DNA from: CBDCCV01 sp965215025
Lineage (GTDB): Bacteria > Bacteroidota > Rhodothermia > Rhodothermales > Salinibacteraceae
Length of the DNA stretch: 64,000 nt
NCBI GenBank assembly: GCA_965215025.1
Contig: CBDCCV010000002.1
Coordinates: forward strand, 1,426,001 to 1,490,000
Direction of reading: 5' to 3'
Shown piece by piece: positions 1-8,004 of the stretch. The notes under the pieces were generated by a model. It did no database searches and was not told the DNA's origin. It was given only the letters and a program-made list of their open reading frames with translations. Numbering within the stretch: the first letter of the stretch is position 1; each line of letters starts with the position of its first letter. The position numbers were made by a program, and so were the translations under genes.

Positions 1-1077
1 TTCTTCGATGAAGGTGAGGCGCTCGGCAAAACCCGGCGTGCGGCGGCAGCGGTCGATGGCCACGCCGTCAAACAGCTCGACGGCCGAGGGGCCGGTCTTT
101 AGAACCGTCGTCACGGCGCGCAGGGCCTCCGCGCGCGTGCGGAAGTGCGCCATGCCGAGGCCCGTGTGCTTGGGCAGCGGCACGAGGCCGACGGTCATCT
201 CGGTGACGACGGCGAGCGTGCCCTCGCTGCCGCACAGGAGCCGGGCGAGGTTGCGGCGCTCCTGGCCCGCCGGCGCCCCGTCGTCGCCGTGTGGCGCGTC
301 AAAGAGAGAAAAATCCTGCACGTCGGAGGCGTTTCCGGGCGGGCCGCCGGGCAGGAGGTGTTCGAGGCGGTAGCCGCTGTTGCGGCGCCAGTGCCGAGGC
401 GTGTCGCGCGCGACGACGTAGCCCTGCGCTTCGAGCAGGTCGTGCAGATCGGCGTAGAGGCGGCCCGTGCGATCCGTTTGGAGGCGCTGGTGGTCCCACT
501 CAAACGGCGTGAGCGGGCGGAAGTGGAACGGCGTCCCATCCGCGAGGAAGCCTCTCGCCTCGCGGACGTGGTGGATCGTGTTGCCGTAGAGGATCGAGTG
601 CGTACCCGTGGCGTTGTTGGCGAGCATCCCGCCGAGCGTGGCGCGGTTGGACGAGGCCGGGTCCGGGCCGAACTGAAGCCCGTGCCGCGCGGCGGCCTCG
701 TTGAGGTTGTCGAGGACGAGGCCCGGCTCGACGCGCGCCCAGCCTTCGTCCGGGTTCAGCTCCAGGAGGCCGTTCATGTGGCGCGAGAAGTCGATCACCA
801 AGGCCTCGGCCACGGTCTGCCCCGCGAGCGAGGAGCCGCCGCCGCGCGCCAGGACGGGCACCGAGAAGCGCGCGGCCAGGCGCAGCGCCTCCTGCACGTC
901 CTCGGCGTGGCGCGGGAAGAGGACGCCGTGCGGCATGATCTGGTACATGCTCGCGTCGGTGGCGTAGAGCGCGCGCGTCATGGCCTCCGAGCGCAGCTCG
1001 CCCTGGATGCGCGGGCGCAGCGCGGCGAAGAAGTCGCTCAGAAGCTCAGGCGTGGGGGTGGCGGCGGGGACGGCCAT
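1..1077 (-). CDS. FAD-binding oxidase/dehydrogenase (GlcD-type), 3' end outside the window
   Basis: The first 359 codons of a flavoprotein read leftwards from an ATG at 1077 and run off the window edge, so the C-terminus is missing. The N-terminal half has the PCMH/FAD_binding_4 signature: the stretch RGGGSSLAGQTV near residue 80 and GGMLANNATGTHS near residue 150 are the pyrophosphate- and FAD-contacting loops of the GlcD/D-lactate dehydrogenase family. The later part (CGSEGTLAVVTEM) is the start of the FAD-oxidase C-terminal domain. Proteins of this type are often about 950 residues long with a C-terminal iron-sulfur (GlcF-like) half, but that part is not visible. The substrate is probably a 2-hydroxy acid and cannot be fixed from this fragment. 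It is the last minus-strand gene of a run beginning with the beta-CASP hydrolase. Confidence 0.9.
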   Translation of the reverse strand, partial: MAVPAATPTPELLSDFFAALRPRIQGELRSEAMTRALYATDASMYQIMPHGVLFPRHAEDVQEALRLAARFSVPVLARGGGSSLAGQTVAEALVIDFSRHMNGLLELNPDEGWARVEPGLVLDNLNEAAARHGLQFGPDPASSNRATLGGMLANNATGTHSILYGNTIHHVREARGFLADGTPFHFRPLTPFEWDHQRLQTDRTGRLYADLHDLLEAQGYVVARDTPRHWRRNSGYRLEHLLPGGPPGNASDVQDFSLFDAPHGDDGAPAGQERRNLARLLCGSEGTLAVVTEMTVGLVPLPKHTGLGMAHFRTRAEALRAVTTVLKTGPSAVELFDGVAIDRCRRTPGFAERLTFIEE

Positions 1078-1097
1078 TCAGTTTTTCTCGTCCGTAG

Positions 1098-1130
1098 AAG
1101 CAGAAGGGTGCGGCTCTGCTTTTTACTGCC
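1098..1130 (-). terminator. possible weak hairpin downstream of the GroES-like gene
   Basis: A short inverted repeat (GTAGAAGCAG paired with CTGCTTTTTAC, loop about 10 bases) lies between the GroES-like stop and the FAD-oxidase start. On the minus strand it lacks a clean U-tract, so it may be only an attenuator-like hairpin. Confidence 0.25.
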
Positions 1131-1153
1131 GCCGCCGGGGCGCGTTTCGGCGC

Positions 1154-1546
1154 TTAGGTGAGGCCGAGCGGGTCATCGCCGGCGCCTTCGAGGAGGTCGT
1201 CCGGGTCGGGGCGGACGAGGGCTAAGATGGCGGCGTGCGGGAGGATGAGGTAGTCCTCGCCCTGGTAGCTGAGGCGGAAGGCTTCCTTTTTGAGGAAGAA
1301 GGCCACGTCGCCGGGGCGCGCTTGCAGAGGGAGGTAGCGCACCTCGTTGCTCCCTTTCCACGCCTCGCCCTCGGTGTACTCCGGGTTGGGCATGACGTAG
1401 CCGGGGCCGGTGCGCACGACGCGCCCGCTGCGTACCTTCTCCTGCTCGGTGACGGAGGCCGGGAGCAAGAGGCCGGCCTCGGTTTCGCGCTCACCCGTCT
1501 GCGGCTTGACGAGCACGCGGTCGCCCACGACGATGAGTTCGCTCAT
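1154..1546 (-). CDS. GroES-like co-chaperonin family protein
   Basis: A 130-residue protein of the Cpn10 fold. The start is taken at MSELIVVGDRVLVKP (ATG at 1546), which matches the beginning of GroES. A further in-frame ATG at 1576 would add ten unconserved residues. The segment TEAGLLLPASVTEQEK aligns with the GroES mobile loop (usual core GGIVLP-like), and GRVVRTGPG with the following beta-strand. It is longer than true GroES (about 95 residues), with an insertion around YVMPNPEYTEGEAWKG and an acidic tail. No groEL is adjacent. It is probably a divergent second co-chaperonin-like protein rather than the housekeeping GroES; whether it caps GroEL is unknown. Confidence 0.8.
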   Translation of the reverse strand: MSELIVVGDRVLVKPQTGERETEAGLLLPASVTEQEKVRSGRVVRTGPGYVMPNPEYTEGEAWKGSNEVRYLPLQARPGDVAFFLKKEAFRLSYQGEDYLILPHAAILALVRPDPDDLLEGAGDDPLGLT

Positions 1547-1614
1547 GCGGTGCGTTTTTCTTCTGCCGTTGTGCAAATCCAGAAAGGCGCGCGCGTTTAC
1601 TCGCGCGCGTTTAC

Positions 1615-1689
1615 TGACGACGGACGAACGACGATGGACGACACTCGAGGAGCAGCGGTGGTCGTCCTCCGTCCATCATCGGTCGTCCC
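1615..1689. repeat. heptad hairpin repeat, class 1, copy A
   Basis: An imperfect inverted repeat in the gap between the GroES-like start and the beta-CASP 3' end. The left arm is four heptamers of the form NGACGAN (TGACGAC GGACGAA CGACGAT GGACGAC). The right arm (1659-1689) carries complementary GTCGTCC and GTCCATC units. Four more copies occur in this window. Just before it is a direct repeat of GCGCGCGTTTACT (about 1587-1613). Confidence 0.7.
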
Positions 1690-1705
1690 GCCGCAGAATG
1701 CGCGG

Positions 1706-3103
1706 CTACACGTCCACCGGCTCGCCGGTCTGGAGGCGCTGCACGTCCACCTCGGGGTAGGCTTCGCGGATGCGCGCTTCCATCCATTCCTGCGCCTCGG
1801 CGTCGCCGTGCACCAAAAGTACCTTTTGGGGCTGCATCCGGCCTACGAGGTCTACGAGCTGGCGGCGATGGCTGTGGCCGCTAAAGCGGAAGCGCTCCAC
1901 CTGGCACTGCACCGTCTGCTGCGCGGATTCTTCGCTGAGCATCACCATCGCGCCGTTCCCCTCGGCGGCGGCGTCCCGGAGGCGCTTCGCGGGCGAGTCC
2001 TCCTTGGCGTAGCCGACGAAGAGGACGGCGTTTCTCTCGTCCTCGATCAGGCGCTGCGCCAGGCGGTTCGAGAGCGTGCGCTCGAACATCATGCCGCTGG
2101 AGACGACGTGGATGCTCGGCCCCTTCAGGGCCTCGTCGGTGGCGCGGCGGCTGCGCGGGAGGCGCTCCTGCTCGACGCCGTAGACGCGGAAGCCAGGGTC
2201 GAGGCGCGGCGTCTCGTGGCGCGTCTTGTCGTAGAGGTCGGCGATGGCGCGCATCGAGCCGGCAGTGTAGACGGGCACGTCCTCCGGGATGCGGCCCGCT
2301 TGCTTGAAGCCGTCAATGAGGGCGAGGACTTCCTGTGAGCGACCCATCGCAAAGACAGGGATGAGCGCCGTGCCGCCGCGCGCCAAGACGTCGCTCAGCG
2401 CCTGGCCGAACTTCTCTTCCTCTTTCTTGCGCGTCGTCTTCTCGGCATCCTCGTCGCTCCCGGCGGTGGACTCGAGGACGAGCACGTCGAGGGGCGGCTC
2501 CGGGTACTCGGCGCCGGGGATGATCGTCTGCGCCTCGGTGTTCGTGTCGCTCGTGTAGAAAAGTCGGCGCTTGTGCCCGTCTTCTTCAAACTCTAAGAGG
2601 ACGCCCGCCGAGCCTAAGATGTGGCCGGCGTCGTAGAACGTGGCCGTCACGGGCGCTTCGCCGCGCAGGCCTGTCACGTCGAACGGCTCTTCGAGTTCGT
2701 GGTCGAGGTAAAGCTGGCTGTAGAGGTCCAGCTCCTCCTCGTCGAAGAGCGGGTCGAAGTCGGCAGAGCCTTCCTCAATCTTGCGGCGCTGGAGCCGCGC
2801 GGAAGCGGGCAAGAGGAACTCGGCCAGGCGGCGCGTGGCCGGCGTCATGTGCGCCTGCGCGTGCGGGAAGTGCTGCAAAAGCACGGGCAGGTTGCCGAGG
2901 TGGTCGTGATGCGCGTGGGTGATGAGCGCGTGGTCCACGTACCAGTCCGCCTCGCGGTGGATCACGTCGAAGCGGGGGACGGAGGCGGGGCCGTCAGCCT
3001 CGGGGTCGGAGCCGGCGTCTAGGACGAGGCCGGTGCCGCCGGTGAAAAGAAAGTGGCAGCTTGCGCCGATGGCGTCGGTGGCGCCCAGGGCAACGAACTT
3101 CAT
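1706..3103 (-). CDS. MBL-fold/beta-CASP RNA metallohydrolase (YSH1 type)
   Basis: A 465-residue member of the metallo-beta-lactamase/beta-CASP superfamily of RNA exonucleases and endonucleases related to CPSF73/Ysh1 and RNase J. The zinc-binding motif HAHHDH is at about residues 63-68. A second histidine motif is in DAGHILGSA near 160, and the aspartate is in YTSDT near 185. The beta-CASP cap follows with GRSQE near 250 and SSGMM near 335, and the last histidine motif is VHGDAEAQ near 435. The start is ATG at 3103 (MKFVALGA); an ATG three codons upstream is possible. It probably processes or degrades RNA in the cytoplasm. It is the first gene of a leftward group, separated from the GroES-like gene by a hairpin repeat. 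Confidence 0.88.
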   Translation of the reverse strand: MKFVALGATDAIGASCHFLFTGGTGLVLDAGSDPEADGPASVPRFDVIHREADWYVDHALITHAHHDHLGNLPVLLQHFPHAQAHMTPATRRLAEFLLPASARLQRRKIEEGSADFDPLFDEEELDLYSQLYLDHELEEPFDVTGLRGEAPVTATFYDAGHILGSAGVLLEFEEDGHKRRLFYTSDTNTEAQTIIPGAEYPEPPLDVLVLESTAGSDEDAEKTTRKKEEEKFGQALSDVLARGGTALIPVFAMGRSQEVLALIDGFKQAGRIPEDVPVYTAGSMRAIADLYDKTRHETPRLDPGFRVYGVEQERLPRSRRATDEALKGPSIHVVSSGMMFERTLSNRLAQRLIEDERNAVLFVGYAKEDSPAKRLRDAAAEGNGAMVMLSEESAQQTVQCQVERFRFSGHSHRRQLVDLVGRMQPQKVLLVHGDAEAQEWMEARIREAYPEVDVQRLQTGEPVDV

Positions 3104-3293
3104 GCAGTGCATCGTACGCGCCTTAGCGTACGTGTCTTCTAGCGAGGTCTACGAAGGGCGAACGGGGCGCGATGGAAGCGGGCCGCCGGAGCGCTACGGA
3201 AAACATGCGGTGCCGTAGAATGTTTCTATCCCGCAACGCGCGCAGCCTTGAGCCGGTCTGCCTCGACCTCACCTCCCACTCCCCCTCTCCCAG

Positions 3294-4343
3294 ATGCCCT
3301 CCGCCCCCGGCCCCGTCCAAACGCATCCGTGGCATCACCGCCGGCACCACGGCACTCCAGGCGGCTTCCGCAACCCGGAAGAAGACGGCGCCGGCGCCGG
3401 CCATGCCGCGCCGCTCAAGGTGGCCCGCTGGCTTACGACCTATCTCCTGCAGAAAAAGCAAAACGTGCCGCCGCCCGTCCATCGCACCAACCTCGCCGCG
3501 CTGCATGACGCGCCTCGGAGCGGCCTGCGCATCACATGGATCGGCCACTCGGCAACGCTCATCCAGACGCCCACGCTCACGCTGCTGACCGACCCCGTCT
3601 TTAGCCGGCGGGCCAGCCCAGTGCCGTTTGCCGGTCCGGCGCGCCGGCCTGCGCTCCCGTTTGGGGTCGCGGACCTCCCGCCCGTGGACGTCGTCCTCCT
3701 CTCGCACGACCACTACGACCACCTCGACCGGGCGAGCGCGCTGAAGCTACGCGAGCGGTTCGACCCGGCGTTCGTCGTGCCGCTGGGCGTGGCCGCCGTG
3801 CTGCGCAGGTGGGGCCTCGATGCCGCCGCCGAGATGGACTGGTGGCAGTACGTGGACTTGGAGGCTGCCGAGGCGAGGCATCTGCGCATCCACTGCACGC
3901 CGGCGCGGCACTTTTCCGGACGCACACTCCTCGGGCGTGATGGCACGCTCTGGGCCAGCTACTTTCTCGAACTCCCCGACGCGCCGCTGCTCTTCTACGC
4001 GGGCGACTCGGCCTACGGCGCCCACTTCGCCGAGGTGCAACGGTGGCTGGGCGCACCCGAGGTGGCGCTTCTCCCCATCGGCGCGTACCGCCCGCGCTGG
4101 TTTATGCGGCCCGTTCACATGGACCCGCCTGAGGCCCTGCAAGCCTTTGCCGACCTCGGCGCGCGGCACTTCGTCCCCATCCATTGGGGCACGTTCGACC
4201 TCTCCGAGGAGCCGATCCAGGAGCCGCCCCGGATGCTTTTGCAGGAGGCCCGGCGGCGCGTGCCAGACGCCCAGCGGCGCCTCCACGTTCTTGACATCGG
4301 CCAGTCGCTGGAGCTGCCGGCACAGGACGCCCGTCGGCAATGA
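3294..4343 (+). CDS. MBL-fold hydrolase, NAPE-PLD/YtnP-like
   Basis: A 349-residue metallo-beta-lactamase-fold protein. The first 75 residues are low complexity and basic. The core begins at GLRITWIGHSATLIQ, then LLTDPVFSRRASP and the metal motif SHDHYDHLD (about 137-145). TPARHFSGRT (about 200) and AGDSAYG (about 237) supply further ligands, and PIHWGTFDLSEEP (about 290) is the C-terminal histidine motif. FAGPARRPALPF and DLPPVDVVLLSHDHYDH are typical of the N-acylphosphatidylethanolamine phospholipase D-like family, so a phosphodiester lipid or nucleotide may be the substrate. The true start could be internal because the N-terminus is not conserved. It is transcribed away from the beta-CASP gene and converges on the lipoprotein gene. 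Confidence 0.8.
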   Translation: MPSAPGPVQTHPWHHRRHHGTPGGFRNPEEDGAGAGHAAPLKVARWLTTYLLQKKQNVPPPVHRTNLAALHDAPRSGLRITWIGHSATLIQTPTLTLLTDPVFSRRASPVPFAGPARRPALPFGVADLPPVDVVLLSHDHYDHLDRASALKLRERFDPAFVVPLGVAAVLRRWGLDAAAEMDWWQYVDLEAAEARHLRIHCTPARHFSGRTLLGRDGTLWASYFLELPDAPLLFYAGDSAYGAHFAEVQRWLGAPEVALLPIGAYRPRWFMRPVHMDPPEALQAFADLGARHFVPIHWGTFDLSEEPIQEPPRMLLQEARRRVPDAQRRLHVLDIGQSLELPAQDARRQ

Positions 4344-4355
4344 GACGCCGTGCGC

Positions 4356-4853
4356 TCAGAGGCCGCCGTCCTGATCCATCACGGGGTCCTCGACGAGCGG
4401 GTCTTCACGCTGCGTGACGCGCACGGCGCTGGCGATCAGGGCCGGCGCCTCCTCCTCGTAGTCGATCTCCGCGCCGGCGCCCAGGTCCAGGCCGAAGTCC
4501 CGCTCAATCTCGGCGATGACGTACGCGCGCACGGTGCCGTCCACCTGCACGATGTCGTCTTCCTGGTACGCCATCGGGCCGGTGCGCCCGCCTGGCGTCT
4601 GCGCCGTCGAGGGCACGATGACGAGCAGCTCATCCCCGAAGCCCTCCCCGCCGATGGTGAAGGCGCCAGGGTATACCTCGTCCACCTCGCCGCTTACCGT
4701 CACGTTCTGACCCATGTATTCGCTGGCATTACCCGTCACGTCATCCACGGTGACGCCTACGTTCGGCCCCTCGGACGCGCAGCCGACGGCAAAACCGAGC
4801 ATGAGGAGAAGAGCTGCAAATAGAAGGATGTAGTGTCGTGCAGAAACGCTCAT
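4356..4853 (-). CDS. predicted lipoprotein with an OB-fold-like domain
   Basis: A 165-residue exported protein. The N-terminus has a charged start, a hydrophobic stretch (LLFAALLLMLGFAVG) and a lipobox ending at Cys25 (FAVG-C), so it should be lipidated. The mature part has VTVSGEVDEVYPGAFTIGG and IVQVDGTVRAYV, alternating strands that resemble the OB-fold of small periplasmic stress and binding proteins. The sequence is very acidic. No enzyme motif is seen. It stands alone on the minus strand, tail-to-tail with the MBL hydrolase gene. Function unknown. Confidence 0.72.
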   Translation of the reverse strand: MSVSARHYILLFAALLLMLGFAVGCASEGPNVGVTVDDVTGNASEYMGQNVTVSGEVDEVYPGAFTIGGEGFGDELLVIVPSTAQTPGGRTGPMAYQEDDIVQVDGTVRAYVIAEIERDFGLDLGAGAEIDYEEEAPALIASAVRVTQREDPLVEDPVMDQDGGL

Positions 4854-4950
4854 AGATAATGGGACTCGTTTGCGATCAAGAAGCCGAAAGCGCCTGTCGG
4901 TTCTAACGCCGGGATGTTCAGCGCCGAGGGCCGGATCAAGCTATGAAACA

Positions 4951-4990
4951 GAAACGCCGCCGAAAAGCGTGAAGCTTTCGGCGGCGTTTC
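4951..4990 (-). terminator. strong hairpin terminator of the transaldolase gene
   Basis: GAAACGCCGCCGAAA and TTTCGGCGGCGTTTC pair perfectly, with a few more pairs around the GTGAA loop and a single bulged A. The stem begins about 20 bases after the transaldolase stop codon. The ends are A/T-rich on both sides (GAAAC/GTTTC), so the hairpin could work in either direction. It also isolates the downstream lipoprotein gene. Confidence 0.75.
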
Positions 4991-5008
4991 AGGAGCATGA
5001 TTTCGGTA

Positions 5009-5689
5009 TTAGGACGAGACGCCGGCTTCGGCTTTCTGCGCGTCTTCGTACTCCTCCCAGTCGGCCAAGAACTTCTCGATGCCCTTGTCGGTCAAGGGGT
5101 GCTCGGTGAGCTTCTTGATCACCTCGAACGGCATCGTCCCTACGTCGGCGCCGGCCAGGGCGGCCTCGACCACGTGCATGGGGTGGCGGATGGAGGCGGC
5201 CAAGATCTCGGACTCGTAGCCGTAGTTGTCCATGATCTGCACGGACTGCCGGATCAGCTCCATGCCGTTACCCGAGATGTCGTCAATGCGGCCGATGAAC
5301 GGGCTGATGTAGCGCGCGCCGACCTTGGCCGCGATCAAGACCTGCGGCGCCGAGAAGCACAGCGTGCAGTTGGTGGGGATGCCCTCCTCGGTGAGCGTGC
5401 TCATGGCCTTGACGCCCTCGACGGTCATCGGCACCTTGACGACGACGTTGTCGTGGATCTTGGCGAGCGTGTGCGCCTCGTCCATGATCCCGTCGTAGTC
5501 GGCGGCGGTGACCTCAGCGGAGACGTCGCCATCGACCATCTCGCAGATTTTGTAGATGTGCTCGTGGAAGTCCACGTCGCCCTCTACCTTGTTCATGAGC
5601 GAAGGGTTGGTGGTGACGCCGTCAAGGACGCCCATATCGTTGGCTTCGCGGATCTCGTCGAGATCGGCGGTATCGACAAAAAATTTCAT
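5009..5689 (-). CDS. tal: transaldolase, small TalC/Fsa-type
   Basis: A 226-residue single-domain transaldolase of the short (type 3B) TalC/fructose-6-phosphate aldolase class. It should interconvert sedoheptulose-7-phosphate and glyceraldehyde-3-phosphate with erythrose-4-phosphate and fructose-6-phosphate in the pentose phosphate pathway. MKFFVDTADLDEIREAN is the hallmark N-terminus and fixes the start at ATG 5689. DGVTTNPSLM carries the first conserved loop, VVVKVPMT contains the Schiff-base lysine, and FIGRIDDISGNG the phosphate-binding region. Longer in-frame reading upstream has no similarity. It is monocistronic, followed by a strong terminator. Confidence 0.93.
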   Translation of the reverse strand: MKFFVDTADLDEIREANDMGVLDGVTTNPSLMNKVEGDVDFHEHIYKICEMVDGDVSAEVTAADYDGIMDEAHTLAKIHDNVVVKVPMTVEGVKAMSTLTEEGIPTNCTLCFSAPQVLIAAKVGARYISPFIGRIDDISGNGMELIRQSVQIMDNYGYESEILAASIRHPMHVVEAALAGADVGTMPFEVIKKLTEHPLTDKGIEKFLADWEEYEDAQKAEAGVSS

Positions 5690-5809
5690 GGCAGGGGCGG
5701 TTCGTTTTGAGGGGCGGGTGCAGGGGCTTGGATCGACAGCCGGGGGCGCGCGTTCCGCCGTGACCGCCAAATTTTTGCAATCTGCTCCGCGCTACCCGCC
5801 TACGCCGCC

Positions 5810-7081
5810 ATGCATCTGTGCCTGTTTGAAGACGATCACGTCGCGCCTCTATTCCCGCTCACCCGCACGCGCGCCGCGTACGCGCTTCGGCTGGGCGTGC
5901 GCACGGTGCTGGAGACGACCCGCGAGGCGTTCGGCGCGCCGCCCACACTCCTGCACGCGCGCCCGCTCGTGGCGCCCGTGATGGCCGAGGCGTTCGACCT
6001 TTTGGCGAACCGCCTGCCGGAGGGCCTCGGCGTTCTCTTCGTCAACGGGCGCTACGTGGCCGAAGCGGGGCCGCTCTTAGAGCGCCTGCGCGGCGCGGCG
6101 CAAAAAGGCGAGCCGGCGCGCGCGTTCGTGCAACCCGGCGGCGCGCTCGTGGCCGCCTGGGTGCCGGAAACCGATGCCCGCCTCGCCCAGGCCGTAGCCG
6201 ACGGCGACCCGCTCACCCCCGCCTCTTTCGCTGATCTCCCCGAAGAAACGGTCGAAAACGCCACGCTCCTGAGGCGCCCGACAGATCTCCTCGACGCGCT
6301 CCGCCCCGCCCTACTTGCTGGCTACGCCGCCCGCGTGGACTACAACGTCTACGAGCGCCCCGGCGCCGACGTGCAGGAAGGCGCGCGCCTCGTTGGCGGA
6401 GAGGACATCTTCATCGCGCCCGGCGCGGTGGTGCGCCCTGGCGCCGTCGTCTCCGCCGAGGACGGGCCGATCTACATCGGCGAGGACGCTGTGGTGATGG
6501 AGAACGCCGTCGTGAAAGGCCCGCTCTACCTCGGCCCGAAGGCGCAGGTCAAGCCAGCCGCCGTAGTCTCGGCGAGCGCCGTCGGCTACTACTCGAAGGT
6601 AGGCGGCGAGGTGCAGGGGAGCATCTTCCAAGCGCTCTCGAACAAGGGCCACGACGGCTACCTCGGCGACTCGTACCTGGGCCGGTGGTGCAACCTGGGC
6701 GCCGGCACGAACACGTCGAACCTCAAAAACGACTACGGCGAGGTCACCCTCTACAACGCCTCTACCGAAGCCTTCGAGCCGACGGGCCGCCAGTTTGCTG
6801 GCCTCTTCATGGGCGACCACTCGAAGTGCGGCATCGGCACGATCTTCAACACGGGCACGGCCATAGAGCCGGTGTGCAACCTCTACGGCGCGGGGTTCCC
6901 GCCGCGCTACGTGCCGCCCTTCTCGTGGGGATCGCCGCAGGACGGTTTTTCCGAGTACCGCTTAGACAAAGCCCTGCGCGTGGCCGAGGCGGTGATGGCC
7001 CGCCGCAGCCGCCCGCTCACTGACGCTGAGCGCGAGTTGCTTGCCGCTGTTGCCGCCCCGCAAAGCGGGGAAGTAGTATAA
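5810..7081 (+). CDS. alternative GlmU: sugar nucleotidyltransferase/acetyltransferase with left-handed beta-helix
   Basis: A 423-residue protein of the Bacteroidetes-type GlmU-like family (alt_bact_glmU). It is predicted to form UDP-GlcNAc from glucosamine-1-phosphate for envelope synthesis. The N-terminus MHLCLFEDDHVAPLFPLTRTR replaces the usual nucleotidyl-transfer motif. From about residue 200 there are hexapeptide repeats (IFIAPGAVVRPGAVVS, IYIGEDAVVMENAVV, LYLGPKAQVKPAAVVS) forming a left-handed beta-helix. GRWCNLGAGTNTSNLKNDYG near 300 is the acetyltransferase active-site loop. It starts 120 bp from the divergent transaldolase gene and is followed by a convergent membrane-protein gene. 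Confidence 0.85.
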   Translation: MHLCLFEDDHVAPLFPLTRTRAAYALRLGVRTVLETTREAFGAPPTLLHARPLVAPVMAEAFDLLANRLPEGLGVLFVNGRYVAEAGPLLERLRGAAQKGEPARAFVQPGGALVAAWVPETDARLAQAVADGDPLTPASFADLPEETVENATLLRRPTDLLDALRPALLAGYAARVDYNVYERPGADVQEGARLVGGEDIFIAPGAVVRPGAVVSAEDGPIYIGEDAVVMENAVVKGPLYLGPKAQVKPAAVVSASAVGYYSKVGGEVQGSIFQALSNKGHDGYLGDSYLGRWCNLGAGTNTSNLKNDYGEVTLYNASTEAFEPTGRQFAGLFMGDHSKCGIGTIFNTGTAIEPVCNLYGAGFPPRYVPPFSWGSPQDGFSEYRLDKALRVAEAVMARRSRPLTDAERELLAAVAAPQSGEVV

Positions 7082-7172
7082 CAGAGCAGCGCCGCGCTCG
7101 CACCTTCGCTGAGGAGTCGGGCCGAATAACAGCGACAAGGGGGGCGAAGTTGAGGTTTCTAAAACCGGAGGT

Positions 7173-7916
7173 TTAGGGTGCGCCACCAACCTTACTGCTG
7201 TCTGTGGCAGCCTGCGGATTGCTAACCATCACTTTCTCCTCGAGCATTTCAATGCGAGACATCACTGAGTCCATCGCCACTGCTGAGCTGGCGCTGAACG
7301 CCTCTTCGCCTTGGACAACCCTTCCCCAAGCGGGACCCATCAGGCTTGCCGCACCCATGACCACGCATAGCGCGGTGCAGAGGCCGGCCAATCTAAGCGT
7401 CGCGAATTTGAGGTTGACCCAGTGGGCTTTGCTTTTCACGTAACACAGAAGTTGATGATCAGCCTCTTTCTCTTCCAGGCAAGAAAACTGCTCGTAGAAC
7501 TCGTGGTTGGTCACTCTGGCAATGTGCTTGAAATAGTACAGGCTGCGGTCTCTTTCAAAGTTAAACCAGGGCAAGAACGACAGAGGGAACACCGCGAGAA
7601 GCGAGAACGACAACGCGGCGAAGAGGAGGATCAGGGAAAGCACAATCGGCCACCCGCTCAACTCGAAGTCTTTGATGGCGGAGAGGATGACCCCCGCAAG
7701 AATAGCGTTGGCGGCAACTAGAAGGGCAGCTTTCGTATCCGCCAGCCCAACTTGACCTTCGATGTGGTCCATCAGCCTGAGCGCGTGGCTGCGCTTGTCT
7801 CCTCTCAAAACCGGAAAAGAGGCCTCGGCTTTAGGTTGAGCGCACTCCCCTGCAGGACTGCCGGCGGATGTCGTTGAGCTTCTGTCGTGGGCTGAGCGAT
7901 CATCTGAGTATGCCAT
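7173..7916 (-). CDS. Pycsar-effector-like membrane protein (PycTM/DUF5706 family), no cyclase nearby
   Basis: A 247-residue protein from the ATG at 7916. A GTG at 7994 would give 273 residues and place the start 10 bp after the phosphatase stop. The first 60 residues are disordered. The domain begins at LMDHIEGQVGLADTKAALLVAANAI, the ADTKA..LL..N motif of DUF5706, the membrane effector of cyclic-pyrimidine (Pycsar) anti-phage systems. Two close hydrophobic segments follow (AILAGVILSAI and IVLSLILLFAALSFSLLAVF), then SLYYFKHIARV and a long helical region ending in another hydrophobic stretch (LAGLCTALCVVMGA). No PycC cyclase gene is near. Base composition is much poorer in G+C than the neighbours, suggesting acquisition by transfer. 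Family assignment is from pattern recognition. Confidence 0.65.
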   Translation of the reverse strand: MAYSDDRSAHDRSSTTSAGSPAGECAQPKAEASFPVLRGDKRSHALRLMDHIEGQVGLADTKAALLVAANAILAGVILSAIKDFELSGWPIVLSLILLFAALSFSLLAVFPLSFLPWFNFERDRSLYYFKHIARVTNHEFYEQFSCLEEKEADHQLLCYVKSKAHWVNLKFATLRLAGLCTALCVVMGAASLMGPAWGRVVQGEEAFSASSAVAMDSVMSRIEMLEEKVMVSNPQAATDSSKVGGAP

Positions 7917-8004
7917 AGGGTCAACCTGTGCTATTAGGTCATACAAATCAGAGAGGCGATGCTTTTTGCTGCGTAGCAGAAGACCACTTGCCACCGCTAA
8001 GCTG

